This document shows positions 50,946-63,326 of a stretch of DNA of 64,000 nt, in pieces. A program made the position numbers and the translations under genes. This DNA comes from Kingdonia uniflora (lineage: Eukaryota > Streptophyta > Magnoliopsida > Ranunculales > Circaeasteraceae): assembly GCA_014058105.1 (NCBI GenBank), contig JACGCM010002624.1, positions 186,001 through 250,000 of the forward strand. Direction: 5' to 3'. The stretch's first letter is position 1; each line of letters opens with the position of its first letter. Below the pieces are notes generated by a model. That model saw only the letters and a program-made list of their open reading frames with translations. It searched no databases and had not been told where the DNA came from.

Positions 50946-51658
50946 AATTTGTTGGAGACGTGTTTTTTTTTGTTAACTTGTTATTTTTCCATCTTCACCT
51001 CATTTTAGGTAATGCCTAATTAATGTAATCTTGCATTTGTAAAAAGAAAAAGAAAAGAAACTGCTGTCTTTAGAAGGAAAAAAATTTATACGAGAATGTG
51101 AGATTGTACCCTATCCCCTTATATGAGGATGTAAGAGGTAAAGAGTACACTAAGATGTAATAGAATTAGGGACCTTTTTGCGTGAGTAGAAGTAACGTCA
51201 TTCTCATCGATAAATGTCATTTTTTCTTTGTTGGGCACATTTTGGTAAAAGGAAAATCTGACTCTAGGCGCATTTGGGGTTGCCAATTGACAACTCCTCT
51301 CTCTATCCTTTATCTCAAATAGCTGATGATGCTCTAGAACTTCCTGATCTGAATTGCAGTCGCTCTTCATTCGTTAATTGAGAACTTTTTAGATGATAAG
51401 GTAAACTTTTTTGGTTTCTAAACTTGATTTAATGTATCAAAGAGCAAAATTGAAGACCCCTTATTCTGTCATGTAAACTACTTGAATTGATGCTAACTAT
51501 TTTGTGACTGATAATCCGGTGGATATTTTACATTACAGCTGTATTCGTTCCAGTTTATATGTTTTCCTCCAAAGTTAAAGAACGTTTAATTTTACTATGC
51601 AGATCGGTATTCAGTCTTCAAAATTGAAGTACAAAGCAGTTCTTCTTTCTCAAAGAAG

Positions 51659-53098
51659 ATGGCTCGTGCTTCTTCTACTCTAACTCTATTTGATCTACTA
51701 CCACAGAACGTTACAGACAACATCCTCGTACGCCTGCCCTTAAAGGAAGCTGTTAGGACAAGCATTTTATCCAAGAGTTGGCGGTACCAATGGGTTACAA
51801 TTCCAGAACTTATAATACCCAGCGATTTCGAACTCTTTCCTTCTAATGAATTACACGGTGAAGAGAAAATTGTCAGTATTGTGGATCATGTTCTTAAACT
51901 TCACAAAGGTCATCTTCAAAAGTTCATGCTAGACATTACATTCCGTAAAAGCAACCCTGATCTAGATGGATGGATACTTCACCTTTCTACAAAAGGGATT
52001 AAGGAGCTTGTACTCGAAATTTTGACGGAAAATGGTTACAAGATGCATGTTTCTATCTTTTCTTGCCAACAGCTGACTGTCTTAGATTTGGCATCTGTGC
52101 ACGTTGAACTTCCTTCTGAATTCACTGGCTTTAAAAGTCTCAAGAGTCTTAAACTTCATGTTGTAACAATCACGGAGAACGACCTTGAAAGTCTGATATC
52201 TAGAAGCATTGTTCTTGAAAGATTAATATTATTGGAGATTGAAGTCCAGAAGCTCAAGATTAATGCCCCAAATCTCAATTATTGCTTCATAGGCGATGGT
52301 CCATTGGAAGAACTGTATATGGAAACTACCAGAGTTCTTGCTTTTATGCATATATTTTTGTCGTGGAATGTAGAAAATGTTGACCAAGGGAAATCTTGCA
52401 ATTTGGCCAAGCTTCTTGGTTTTCTACCTGCTGTTGAGAAGCTTGAACTGGACAACGATTCTCTAAAGGTAACCCAGTAAGTTTTTTTACATTTTGTGTT
52501 TTTTAATCTCATAAACATTATCACTTGTCAAATTTCATATCATTTTGTAGGTTTTGTCAGTTTGCAATATTCCAAGGAGATTGCCTAATACTTTGGAGCG
52601 TTTGAAGGATTTATATGTGCTCGTGAATCTTAAATCCGCGAAGGAAATCATTGCTGCTCTTTGCTTGTTCAGAAACTCCCCTTGTTTACGTCATCTCCGT
52701 TTTTTTGTAAGTTAAATTTTGCATGGAGTATTGACATACGTTGCATTCATATGTATTTGAGTTAACGATTCTGAATTATTTATTTTGATGAACGCAACTA
52801 GGCATATTGGCCGAAAGATGATGCTATGTTACGTGATGAGGATTTGCAGGGACTACGAGGTTATTTTGATTGCGCCTTCCCTCTACTTGAAACTGTTGAC
52901 TTAAAGATAGAGGTTCTTGACAGGGTTGCAATACTTTTCATAAAATTTATCCTTGGAACTTCACCAAAGCTTAAAAAGATGACAATCTGTTTGCAAGAGA
53001 TGGAAAGATATGGCTGTTCTATCTTGAACTATCTGGATCAACTTCAGGGAGTTTCCGTGGATGCAGAAGTTGTTCTTCTTGACTGGGATTTTGACTAA
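51659..53098 (+). CDS. F-box/LRR protein
   Basis: Such proteins are substrate receptors of SCF ubiquitin ligases. Exons 51659-52468, 52551-52706 and 52802-53098 join to 420 codons plus stop, typical of the F-box/FBD/LRR group. The F-box covers about residues 9-50 (FDLLPQNVTDNILVRLPLKE, then ILSKSWRYQW). Degenerate plant LRRs follow, for example LTVLDLASVHVELPSEFTGF and LERLILLEIEVQKLKI. The C-terminal part (PLLETVDLKIE through PKLKKMTICLQEM) is FBD-like. The target protein is unknown. The family is very large and turns over quickly, so orthology cannot be set from this sequence. All splice sites are canonical and the frame is open. Confidence 0.93.
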
Positions 53099-53697
53099 GT
53101 CATGGCAGATATAGTTTAAATCGAAGAATAACTGGATCCTCCATTCCTACTCTTTTGATACTTGTTGTATTTGAAGTTTTATCACAGTTTCTGTCAACTG
53201 TTATGTATGAACTCCTAAATATGTGTATGAACTCTTTGAGAATAAATATAATATCTTGCTTTTATATGTCAATTTTTGATTATGCTTATTTTACAGTATT
53301 ACAAACATTATACTCTCGAAAAAGAGCAAAGCTCTATTGACTCTGATGTGAACATGTGAACATCTCCTAGTGCACGTCGTCCAACTAAAATTTTTATGAA
53401 GCTTGGTGTTGTTTTCACATTTTCCAGGATTTCTTTTTGAATATTAAGTGTACTATATATAACACTCAATATTTGTGTTAATTCTTTTAAAATTCAAGTT
53501 TTCTACGGTCACCAAATAAAATTTTAGGGTCATGTTGCGTTTTTTTGTAAAGATTTGATTTTTGAGGGATAACAGACCGTCGCCACTGTGTTATCACTAG
53601 GTCCAAATGGGAGTCATAAAGGCAAATCATTTTCGTAGATTTGGTGTTTTTTATAATGCCAAATCCTTCCACAAGTATGAATTAAATGGTTTACTCC
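53099..53697. other. F-box gene 3' flank with a diverged repeat
   Basis: After the stop codon the sequence is AT-rich. From about 53380 to 53680 it resembles the repeats inside TGD2 intron 1, with GGTGTTGTTTTCACATTTTC and GTCATGTTG-type motifs. No gene is seen. Confidence 0.5.
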
Positions 53698-54822
53698 GGA
53701 AATGCCAAATCATTTGGCTAGTTTTAATGAAATCGATTTTTCCTGGAAATGTCTAATAATTTGGCAAGTTGTGGTGTAAATGCCTAATCATTCGGCTAGT
53801 TTTAATTAAATGACTTTTTCCTGGAAATGCCGAATCATTTGGCATGTTGAAGCGTAAGTGCCAAATAATTCGGCAATTTTCAATTAAACGGTTTTCCCCC
53901 GAAATGACGAATCATTTGGCAAGTTGCAGAATAAATGCCAAATCATTCGGCCAATTTTAATTAAATGGCTTTTCCACCGAATGCCATATCATTTAGCAAA
54001 GTTCAGACAAAAAGACCAAATCATTTGGCTAATTTAAATTAAATGGCTTTTCCCTCAAATGCCATATCATTTGGCGAAGATCAGACAAAAAGGTCAAATC
54101 ATTCGGCATGTTGGATCGTAAATGCCAAATCATTCGGCTAGTTTTAATAAAATGGGTTTTCCCTGAAGCGCCGAATCATTTGGCAAGTTACAGTATGAAT
54201 GCCAAATCATTCGGCTAATTTTAATTAAATGGCTTTTTTCCCAAATGCCATATCATTTGGCAAAGTTTAGGAAAAAAGCCAAATCATTCGTCTAGTTTTA
54301 ATAAAATGGGTTTTCCTCCGAAACGCTGAATCATTTGGCAAGTTGGAGTGCAAATGTCAAATCATTCGGCATGTTGGATCGTAAATGCCTAATCATTTCG
54401 CTAGTTTTAATAGAATGGGTTTTCTCTGAAATGCCGAATCATTTGGCAAGTTACAGTTTAAATGTCAAATCATTCGGCTTTTTTTAATTAAATGGTTTTT
54501 TTCCCAAAATGCTATATAATTTGGCAAATTTCAGAAAAAAAGCCAAATCATTCAGCATGTTGGAGCGTAAATGCCTAATCATTCTGCTATTTTTAATAAA
54601 ATGGATTTTCCCCGAAACGCCGAATCATTTGGCAAGTTTCTTTGTAAATGCCAAATTATTCGGCTAATTTCAGTTAAATGTCTTGTCCCTAAAATGCCGT
54701 ATCATTTGGCAAATTTTAACCAAAAAAGCTTAATCATTCGGCTAGTTTTAATTAAATGGATATTTCTGTAACCAAATCATTGGGCAAATTTTAGACTGGC
54801 CAAATCATTTGGCGAGTTTTCT
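53698..54822. repeat. Palindromic satellite with 77-bp double unit
   Basis: About 30 copies of a near-palindrome of the form GCCAAATCATTTGGC (variants GCCGAATCATTTGGC and CCAAATCATTCGGC) alternate at spacings of about 31 and 46 bp. This gives a 77-bp higher-order unit and roughly 15 units. The 31-bp link reads AAGTT(G/A)CAG(T/A)GTAAAT. The 46-bp link reads TAGTTTTAATTAAATGG then TTTTCC. Units differ at many positions, so the array is not young. Confidence 0.92.
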
Positions 54823-56191
54823 TGGGACATGGGACATCAACGGCCGAGCTCTAGGAAAGTCTCTTTGCACTTTTGGAACTCTTTATCTAAATGAAACGAC
54901 CAAAACTACACAATTTATCCATTGTGATTGTGCTCTAGTGGTGATGGTGTTGAAAATAAGAGTTGTCCCATGTTGCCTCCACTCAAAACTGCCATGTAGA
55001 CAAATAAGAGATTTGAGGGATAACTTACAGACAAAGAAGCCCCCAAAGAAGAAAAAAGAAAGGGTAGCAATACTGGAAACATGATTTAACCAAGCTTTAT
55101 TATCACCACCGACACAAGGGTTCGACCACCTCCCCTGCTACAGGCATATACAAAATATGGAAACATTTAAATACAAATCAGGGAAGAAAACACATGAAAT
55201 ATTGAGAACAAACCAGACTAAGTTTGATTAAATCTGCTTGGTCATTCATCTCTCAATCCTTCATCATGGGTGCCACTGGTTCATAAGTAACTCAAATGTA
55301 AATATGGATACTAACAATAGTGTAAAAATACAAATAACAGATGCAGATGAGAGATTTAAGAACAAACCAGTTTAAAATAGATTAAATCACTTCCTGCCGC
55401 TAGTTCGAGATCAAACTCTTGTGCCTCAGTGAGGTAAAACTCGAGGAGGTCGAGTATGTAGAGCAAGTTTTTCAGCCATTTGTACTAAACAGTAAGAGCA
55501 ACCATCACATTGTGAGCAGTAAAATTTTTTAAGGACCTTAAGTGTAAGTACTTTAGGAAATTCAGTCATGAAAGAAATGAAATTCGTTTCCAAGTCCTTG
55601 ATTCCTCCAGTAAACTTGATACCATTCCTGTTAAATATCTCGCACACCCTCAGGGCTGGTCCTTGGTTCTACCATTCAAGGAAAAGGAAAACCAAAAACC
55701 TCTTTGTATTTTCCAACAATAATTGTCTCAATTCCCCCTCTTGTCACTCAACAACACCTCTTTTCCATCTTATGATCATGAAAAGGCCGAATACACCTTA
55801 TAAGAGTAGCCTTCAATGGTTTTCTGTATTTGCAAATAAGCTCCATCGAATTTTTTTTTTTACTCTTTACTGTTTTGTATTTCCAAGTGCGTTCAATAAT
55901 GCTCGAGAATGAACTATATGGTTAGATTTAGACTAATAGATGAAGAAAAATAAAAATAAAAAGGTCACTTCAAATTCAAGGGTCTATATACCATTATTGA
56001 TAGTTTAGACACCACACAAATTACATATAAATGGAGTCATTCTAAAGTATTACAATACCGGGTTCTTTATTTTGCAAGCATCAAAATGAAGACAATAACA
56101 CTAAAATACATAACTACCCCCTATACATACAGAAGATCCAATATACGAAGAATGAACCAAGTCCGTTGGTGCAGAATTTCACCTCTGATGA
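54823..56191. other. Spacer between the satellite and the CPS gene
   Basis: No gene is assigned. A minus-strand frame at 55647-55426 contains FYCSQCDGCSYCLVQMAEKL and sits in GC-richer sequence, so it may be an exon fragment of an unknown gene. A weak two-copy sequence ending AACAAACCAG lies near 55205 and 55362. GGGTTCGACCACC near 55119 resembles a B box without an A box. The CPS 3' UTR should occupy the right end. Confidence 0.4.
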
Positions 56192-59100
56192 CTAAGTTGT
56201 CTCGCCACCTTCGAATTGCGAATTATCAAAGATAAAGGGTACTTGTTTATATGGATTACCGAGTGTTGCCACGTTTCCTGGACGTGAAAATACAATCTGC
56301 ACAACAACATAATCAAAATGGCGATTCGAAATCCAAATTACAAGCACAAATTAAGGTATATCTGCTTCTCTATTCTTCTCTATACAGTCTTTACCTAATA
56401 ACAGAGGCACTTGAATTGTTTTTAGGTAAAACGTTGATTGCACTACATATAACATATTATAGATTTTATGTACAAGAGTAAATGGATAAATACCTGATAA
56501 TTGCCCAATGTGTTTGTTTTGAAACCAGTTCCCGTGTACATAAAGTAGTACTCAAATGTCCTAATGAAGTTTTCGTCGAATCCTAATTTCTTAATTTTGC
56601 TGGGGACAAAGAACTTCATGGCATTAGAGCTGAGTATCTAACCAAATATGAAAGTTTGAAATTAGACTAGATTGCAAATAATTAAAGAAGATGTTCTTGA
56701 TACCTCTGATTTTTGAGTAAATTGTCTCTCCAGTATCTCAGTGTTTGATAGTAATGCCCTCCTATATTTTCGCAATGCTCCACACTACATTACAACACCT
56801 CAGCATATTAGGATAAAATGTTATAGTAGGATAAATGTCACAATAACGTAATAATAACATTTACCATAATCTGGACGCAGCTACCATGGCTGACGTAACT
56901 CGACTTAAGGATGGAGCACAAACGCCAGGAAAAATGTACTCCTTGATAAATTCTGAACTTCGCCTATACTCCTCATATCGCTCATCTGGCATTGATGTGA
57001 ACTGCAAAAGACATTCACACTAAACCATTGGAAACAACGAAAAGATGATATTATCAATATCTTTCAAAGCTGCTAATCAATTATTGAGTTCATGCTCTTC
57101 CAAGCCTTCAGATTCGATCTATTTGCTTAATTTTCTAACCCCTTTCATCAAGTATGTCCTGGCCATACCATGCATGGGTTACTAGAACAGTTTCCCTTGT
57201 AAATTATTAGTACCTGCAGAACTAGAAGACCATTTTCGGCAAGTGCTGCATCACAACAACTGAAATATTCTTCCATGTACTCGTGACCGACTGCTTCAAC
57301 CATTTCACTGTAGAAATAAACATTTAATTACAATATATGTTTAACTCCGTTTAATATTTGATAAAAATCACAAACTCACTTTGATATGATCCTGTCATAT
57401 TTCTTGTTGAGAGGCAATTGCCGATAATCACACAAAATGAACGTTATGTTGTCCTGAAAATAGATGTTCATTCAATTGTTATAATTAGCAAATTACAACA
57501 TAACTAGTACGTGTGTGCATATTAATATTATGATATAGATCGACAAATTACCTGTAACCCCGTTTCTTTTACTTTCTGTTCTGAATATGTTAGTTGCTCC
57601 TGGGATAGGGTGACTCCTGTGTATCGACATCCAGTTTGTTTGACAACTTCAATGGCCAGACCTCCCCAACCACAGCCAATCTCAAGAATCTCATGATGTT
57701 TCTCAACTCTAGCCTAAATATGTTCGAAAAGTAACAAAAAACAACAACTCAAATGACCCATTTATCACTTACAGATTAATGTAATTGTTCATAATTAATT
57801 TATCTTGTCACGAGGCCTTACTTTTTGAATGAGAGTTGATATTTTTCTAAGCTGTCCAATCTTTAGGTCTTCGTTCTCTGCCTGTCCAATGTTAATGTAA
57901 CTTAAGAGTTAGCGCCCATAACATTAATTTTATAAGTCTCATAATAGGAGACAACACGTTTAGAACAAACCTTAAAAATTGCCGTTGAGTATGTCATAGT
58001 TTCATCCAAGAACAACTTGAATAGATCATTACTCTGGAAAAACATATGGGCATTGGCAAAATTACTCATCATAATACCAACAAATAAAAGAAACATGTAC
58101 AATATTTGGAGATAAACCGTATGCTTGTACCCAAAAACCTCAATCATCTAACATGACCAAGAATAAGAAAATCCAGTAATGCTCTCGAAGACTATTTCTC
58201 AAAGCATGGAAGGCCTAAAAGTTATTTTTCGAAGGATAGTTGTTAATATTGGAGAATCTAGAAGAGGGAATACAACGGCCTGTGGGTTGATTCATGAATA
58301 ATTTACGAGTTGCTATTATTAGTTGCAAGTGAATGAATCGTCTAACGCCATTGAAAATTTTGTCATAGTATTACTTTGCCTACAGCTAGAATATTGTGAT
58401 CATTTTAGTGCAATGAAACTATTGTCAAGGGTAAAACAACATTATTCTTCTTGATACCTGTGATAATTATAAGTTTAAAGAAGAATCATACCAGATCATA
58501 GTGGAGAGATATATTTTTGCGAGCCTGCCATAGGGTGTTTTTTCGTAAAACATGCCGTAAAAAATATTTGGCTGACCCATAACCAGCAGTAAGAAGCAAC
58601 GGTGTCCACCAGCCCCTATAGCCAATAAATCATAATTTCCAAGGGAAATAATAGAAAGAAATTGATTTTAAATCTAGAACTACATAATTTCCAAGGGAAA
58701 ACTAGTACCTTTTATCGTAACGCTTTTTAGCGGCAGTATGACTTTCTCTGTTGATAATGAAAATCTACATAATAGAATTTAACTATTAGTGGAAGCAATC
58801 ACTTGAAGAGAAAAAATGGAGAACTTAACAGACCACCAAGGCCGATCATGATGAAATCTTTATTTTGAAAAACCCAGAACTTGTCGTCATCTTTTTTACA
58901 CAAAATGTAGAGTCGTCATTGATAAATAGGATCATATCAACTAGTGGAGGAAATGATGGAACAAAAAATACTAATACTTACCTCGAAAAAATTCTCTAGA
59001 CCATTTTTGTCAACAAAAGAAATATCTCCATCTATATATGCCTCTGCAAATCCTAAATCTGCCTGTGTAGCAACCTAGCAAATCAAAGATGAACACTTCT

Positions 59101-62100
59101 CAATACTGACATGTTTTTTGTACAATATATAGTTCCAATTTAAATTCTGATATTTACTTAAGCCAACTTGATCAACATCAGTTGGCAGGAATTCTTATAG
59201 TAATACCTTCGAGTAGAACTGAGGGTTGTGAACTTTCACGACAGATTTTACACAGGTTTTTTCGTCTATACTTCCAAAAGAGATACCAGTACCTCCTTCT
59301 TCCAACAAGCTGCAAGAAAAAATAAATTGAAAACATTTCCTGCATAACATTGTACTAAACTGCATGAGAAGGCTAAGGGCTTACGTCAAAGAACCCATAG
59401 TGATAAAACTCTTAAGAAACCGAGTAACAAAAAAGCGTGCTCCAGTTTCTATTAATGATGGTACCATAGGTTTTATGCTTCTCGAAAGAGAACATGTTTT
59501 CCCAAGAACACTGTGTGCCGCAACCGTGCCTCCCTGCAGTACCAGAACCACAAATCAATGTAAGACCGTAATATAGTTGGTCTGATCTACAGGGCAACGA
59601 TTGTTACCTTTAGTCCGTCCTCATGAAAGCCATTGCCTGCATGAATAAATGGGAAGGATAAACATGTAGTGCTTACACAGTAAGAGTAGATAGTAAGTCT
59701 ACTCATCATCTGCAGTTTTGATTTACATAGAAACTAAAACTCACCCTGATATGCTCCACAAAACCATATTCCTCTCTTCCCTTGAATTGCATTAAGCTCA
59801 AGTGAAGCCTTTGAGGCAGCAACAGATGGAATAGGATGACTTTTTGACCATTTAAGCAAGGTATTCTCAGGTTTAATGGGTGGATTGAAAGTCACAAGGA
59901 GCGGTAATTCGGTTTCAGTAATACATTTCTGCAATTTTTCAAATCCAAGATTGTAATTAGTGGACTTCAATGAGAAAACATAGTCGTTTGTTCCAACAAC
60001 ATAATAAAAGAAAGCGTGTTATAACCTGAAGTATGTTGAGCCAATATGTCAGGCATACTTTTTTGTCCGTCGTTCCAAGAAAATTCCATGCACTCCATGT
60101 TGTTGGGTTTTTGGGCATCAGACTTTTGTCGCGATGGAGATATGCATCACTGAGAAATAGAAAATTGTTTGCTCACTTATACATCCAACCAATTAAAAGA
60201 ATAATAATTTACAAGAAATTTTAGTTCAATTTGTAAAGCCAAAAAGAATAGTTGGACACTATCAGCCTAATGTTCATTGTTTCGCATATTGTAAGCAGAC
60301 TCATTATATGAAAAAAGACTGAACGAACCTTTTAACATATTGGAAATCCCCAAGAATTCTTGTTTCCTCAGACGATGCTTGTTTCCCTAATATTGTAAGA
60401 GCATCTCGTGCATGAACATCAACTATACACGCATTAAACATTTCCTGTGAACCATCAGCGGCGGATACAGTGCAACCTCCATTATATGTTGTAATAGATT
60501 GTACGGCACAACCAGTTCTTATATGACAACCTTTACTTTCAAGCTCTTCCCTGACCTGTTTATTTCAGTCACATTTATTCAATGAATATTTTTTTTTTTG
60601 CAAAAGGTTTAGATTTTATAACAAACGAAACAACCTTTACAAACTAAGGAACCTCGTCTAGTCAGGCGAGGAGAGCCCAAAATAACCACAAGAAAACTAC
60701 GAAACTACAGATATCAACAAAATCTAAAGTATTCCGTGTGGGGGTCTTCAATCCTTGTAAGGAGTTCCGGTCTTCCCTCAATCCATTCCTCAATATATGG
60801 ATGATACCTAAAGTGTGGGGCTGTAAACTCGGTTTGTTCGAACAAAAAATCTCTGTTCGAATAAAGTTGCCTAGAACTTTGATTCTTCGAATAGATTTTG
60901 GTTTTTGTTCAAATAAAAGGGGTATGTTCAAACAGATAAGTAAAACTCAATTTTGAGTTTTGTTTGAGCCATTGGATCGTCTCGAGATAGGAGTCGTTTT
61001 TACTAGGTCTCCCAAGTATATAAGGGAGGCTTGGGGATTTGGTGAGCCACTCTTGGAGAGATCTATTGGAGAGGTTTTCTTAGAGAGAAACCTCAAAATT
61101 GTTTGAGAGATTATAACATTGGATCTTGAATAAACTCTCTCTCTCTTGTACGGTGGATGTAGGCAATTGCCGAACCACTTTAAATCTTGTGTGTGATTGT
61201 TATTGTGTATTCCTTTAAATTGTTGTTTGTTTGTTGCTAACCAAATCGAGTTGGAGTTCGGCTTCCGCGGCTTGTGACTATTTGATTTATTACTATTGCT
61301 CGGTATACCCTCTTCCCATTTTGGTGTAAAATAAAAATGGAATAAAAGAAAGATATACCTTATGCACGTAAGAATGTGAACCTTCCCTTTCAGTAAGCCA
61401 CTGGGGGCGGCCCAAGATCTGTAGAGTACATGAGAGCTAATTTTATAAATGAAAAAATTATTTGATCCTACATAGAAATATGACATTAACATCTGATGCT
61501 TAACCCGAATGGAAACAAATTTCGATAGAAGTTTCTTATATGCATGAAGGGGTAGCAAAGAGATATATATACCTGCAGTAGCTGCTGATGGTTTCGGAAA
61601 AACGAAAGTACAGAAAAAGCTGAAAAACTGAGTACATCTTCTGAAGGAGATGACCATATCAAAGCACAGAGTGGAAGCTACAATTATATCATGACTATTA
61701 GTAAACAACAGGTACAGTTTTTTTAAGTATGAATGAGTGTTTAAGAATCTGAAAGAACAAAAGTGCAATATCTCACAAGATAAGCTTTCTGAAATAGTTC
61801 AGAATAGCCGTGTGACTTGACAAAATGCTCTAAGGTTTCATTGCTATGAATATCAGGATTGCTCTCAAGATCTTCAACGGACCTACTCGGAACAAAAAAT
61901 CCAAACTCAAAATTGTTAGAAGATTAAAATGTGATATTCTTATCATGATAGAGTATTTAGGCTTTAGATAGCATATATAAGATGTAGTAGATTGGTATAT
62001 ATGTATTTGGTGCCATATAAACCGCCCAAAAGAAAAGCAGTATTTGCACCATAGTGAACAGTCCGGTATCATGAAGACATTGTTATGGAATTTGAGAGGT

Positions 62101-63254
62101 GAAAGTACGTATAGTAAGCATCTCCTAAAGTACCTCACTCACTTGCTTGAAAAAAAAGCCAAATCCAAGTGAGTGAGGTTTTATTTCTTCCGACAGTACC
62201 TCACATGATTTTTTTAACAGTCGTCTAAATGTTGGGTGCCCGATTTGATTTTTTTTGAAAAAAAAACAATTGGGTGCCCAAATCTTAGCCGCCCGACTTG
62301 AATGTTTTTTGAGAAAAATCAATTGGACGCCCAAACCTTAGGCGCCCGATTAGAAAATAAACAGACGCCTAACACTTGGGCGCCCAATCGCGACGTAAGA
62401 AAGTAAAGTTGAGCCTTGGAAAGCAAGGCTCAACCTTGCTTTTTGAGTTGAAAAACCAAGTCAGTGAGGTGTTGTTGGAGCCCGAAAATTCTACGTGGCA
62501 CATTCGAAAGCAAGTCAGTGAGGCACTTTAGGAGATGCTCTAGGTCTTACTTGATAACCTCATCCTTAAACTTGAGAATTTCTCGGATCATTCGGTAATT
62601 CTACGTGGCACATTCGAAAGCAAGTCAGTGAGGCACTTTAGGAGATGCTCTAGGTCTTACTTGATAACCTCATCCTTAAACTTGAGAATTTCTCGGATCA
62701 TTCGGTAATTCTACGTGGCACATTCGAAAGCAAGTCAGTGAGGCACTTTAGGAGATGCTCTAGGTCTTACTTGATAACCTCATCCTTAAACTTGAGAATT
62801 TCTCGGATCATTCGGTAAAAGTATGGGTTCAGTAGGTTCTTCTTTTGTGCGAACAAGCTTGACAATCCATTTCGAGTGCCCCACTCGTAGCTCCTGCCTT
62901 TGTCTAAACTCACTGCAACCGAGATATCTGTCATCTCCGTTTCTACTCCAAGACTGTCAAAGAACTCCATCATATTTGGACATGTTACCTGACCAAGAAA
63001 ATTATAACCCTTCAGTTTTTAGCAAAATTAGTTTTGAGCTCATGTAACTCACTATCATGGATACTTACGCGGTTAAAGACAACGGAACCGAGATTTATAT
63101 CAACCCCTTCAATGTTTACTGTCCTTGCATGGCCACCACCAAGATAGTCCTCCTTTTCATACAAAACCACTTCGACCCCTTCCTTTGCAAGAATATAGGC
63201 CGAAACCAAACCGCTTATCCCTGCTCCGGCAACCGCTACTCGCATTCTCGACAT
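56192..63254 (-). CDS. CPS: Cyclopropane fatty-acid synthase with N-terminal FAD oxidase domain
   Basis: This enzyme adds a methylene bridge from S-adenosylmethionine across the double bond of a phospholipid-bound oleoyl chain. Plant enzymes carry an N-terminal amine-oxidase-like FAD domain of unclear role. I find 23 exons: 63254-63069, 62988-62771, 61882-61777, 61677-61573, 61418-61359, 60555-60329, 60149-60026, 59928-59745, 59636-59608, 59533-59385, 59309-59207, 59074-58982, 58764-58709, 58615-58492, 58033-57971, 57881-57822, 57713-57552, 57453-57380, 57307-57214, 57001-56865, 56784-56704, 56599-56494 and 56296-56192. They join to 881 codons plus stop. The FAD loop is GAGISG (residues 10-15). 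The oxidase part includes LGGGHARTVNIEGVDINLG and WFCGAYQGNGFHEDGLK. The SAM motif EIGCGWGG is at 640-647, followed by YRQLP, EMVEAVGHEYM and EFIKEYIFPG. Asn stands where relatives I recall have Cys before EMVEAVG. Introns 2 and 5 carry insertions. The frame is intact. Confidence 0.95.
60960..61310 (+). mobile_element. Copia-type LTR fragment in CPS intron 5
   Basis: Read on the plus strand, CAAGTATATAAGGGAGGC (TATA-like) is followed by AATAAACTCTCTCTCTCTTG. Then comes GTGGATGTAGGCAATTGCCG with AACCACTTTAAATCTTGTGT. This block is typical of the R-U5 end of plant Ty1/copia LTRs. It lies antisense to the CPS gene. No primer-binding site or internal coding region is seen, so it is a solo LTR or fragment. 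Related sequence may extend left to about 60600. The ends are uncertain. Confidence 0.6.
62117..62540. mobile_element. MITE-like element, family B, copy 2, in CPS intron 2
   Basis: The element begins AGCATCTCCTAAAGTACCTC and ends GAGGCACTTTAGGAGATGCT. The terminal inverted repeat is about 28 bp, continuing through ACTTG/CAAGT. It is about 424 bp with several internal GGGCGCCC-like palindromes and no ORF. It shares ends with 25484-25738. It inserted about 10 bp inside the intron, just past the exon 2 splice donor. Confidence 0.85.
62491..62820 (-). repeat. 110-bp triplication joining a MITE end to a CPS exon end
   Basis: Three head-to-tail units start CTACGTGGCA at 62491, 62601 and 62711. Each holds about 50 bp of MITE end, 10 bp of intron and about 50 bp of exon 2 with its GTAAG donor (RMIREILKFKDEVIK on the minus strand). 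The unit at 62711-62820 is the real exon end. The two others are extra exon pieces downstream of it. Identity between units is essentially complete. Confidence 0.95.
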
Positions 63255-63318
63255 AGCTTAGTAAGACTGAGCACAGGAAAGAAAAAGCTATTGTGTTTTA
63301 TAAGTAAAGGTAATGGGT

Positions 63319-63326
63319 ATTTATAG
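63319..63326 (-). promoter_or_regulatory. TATA box of the CPS gene
   Basis: TATAAATA on the minus strand lies about 65 bases upstream of the CPS start codon at 63254, within CTATAAATACCC. This leaves a leader of about 35-40 bases. Confidence 0.7.

Noticed and set aside
53698..54822. Regular palindromic repeats as a CRISPR array
   Set aside because: The window is plant nuclear DNA, the linkers are themselves repeated rather than unique spacers, and there are no cas genes.
60947..61768. A 273-codon open frame on the minus strand
   Set aside because: It runs across the LTR-like insert, intron 5 and CPS exons 4-5 in a frame different from the conserved CPS protein. It has no family resemblance.
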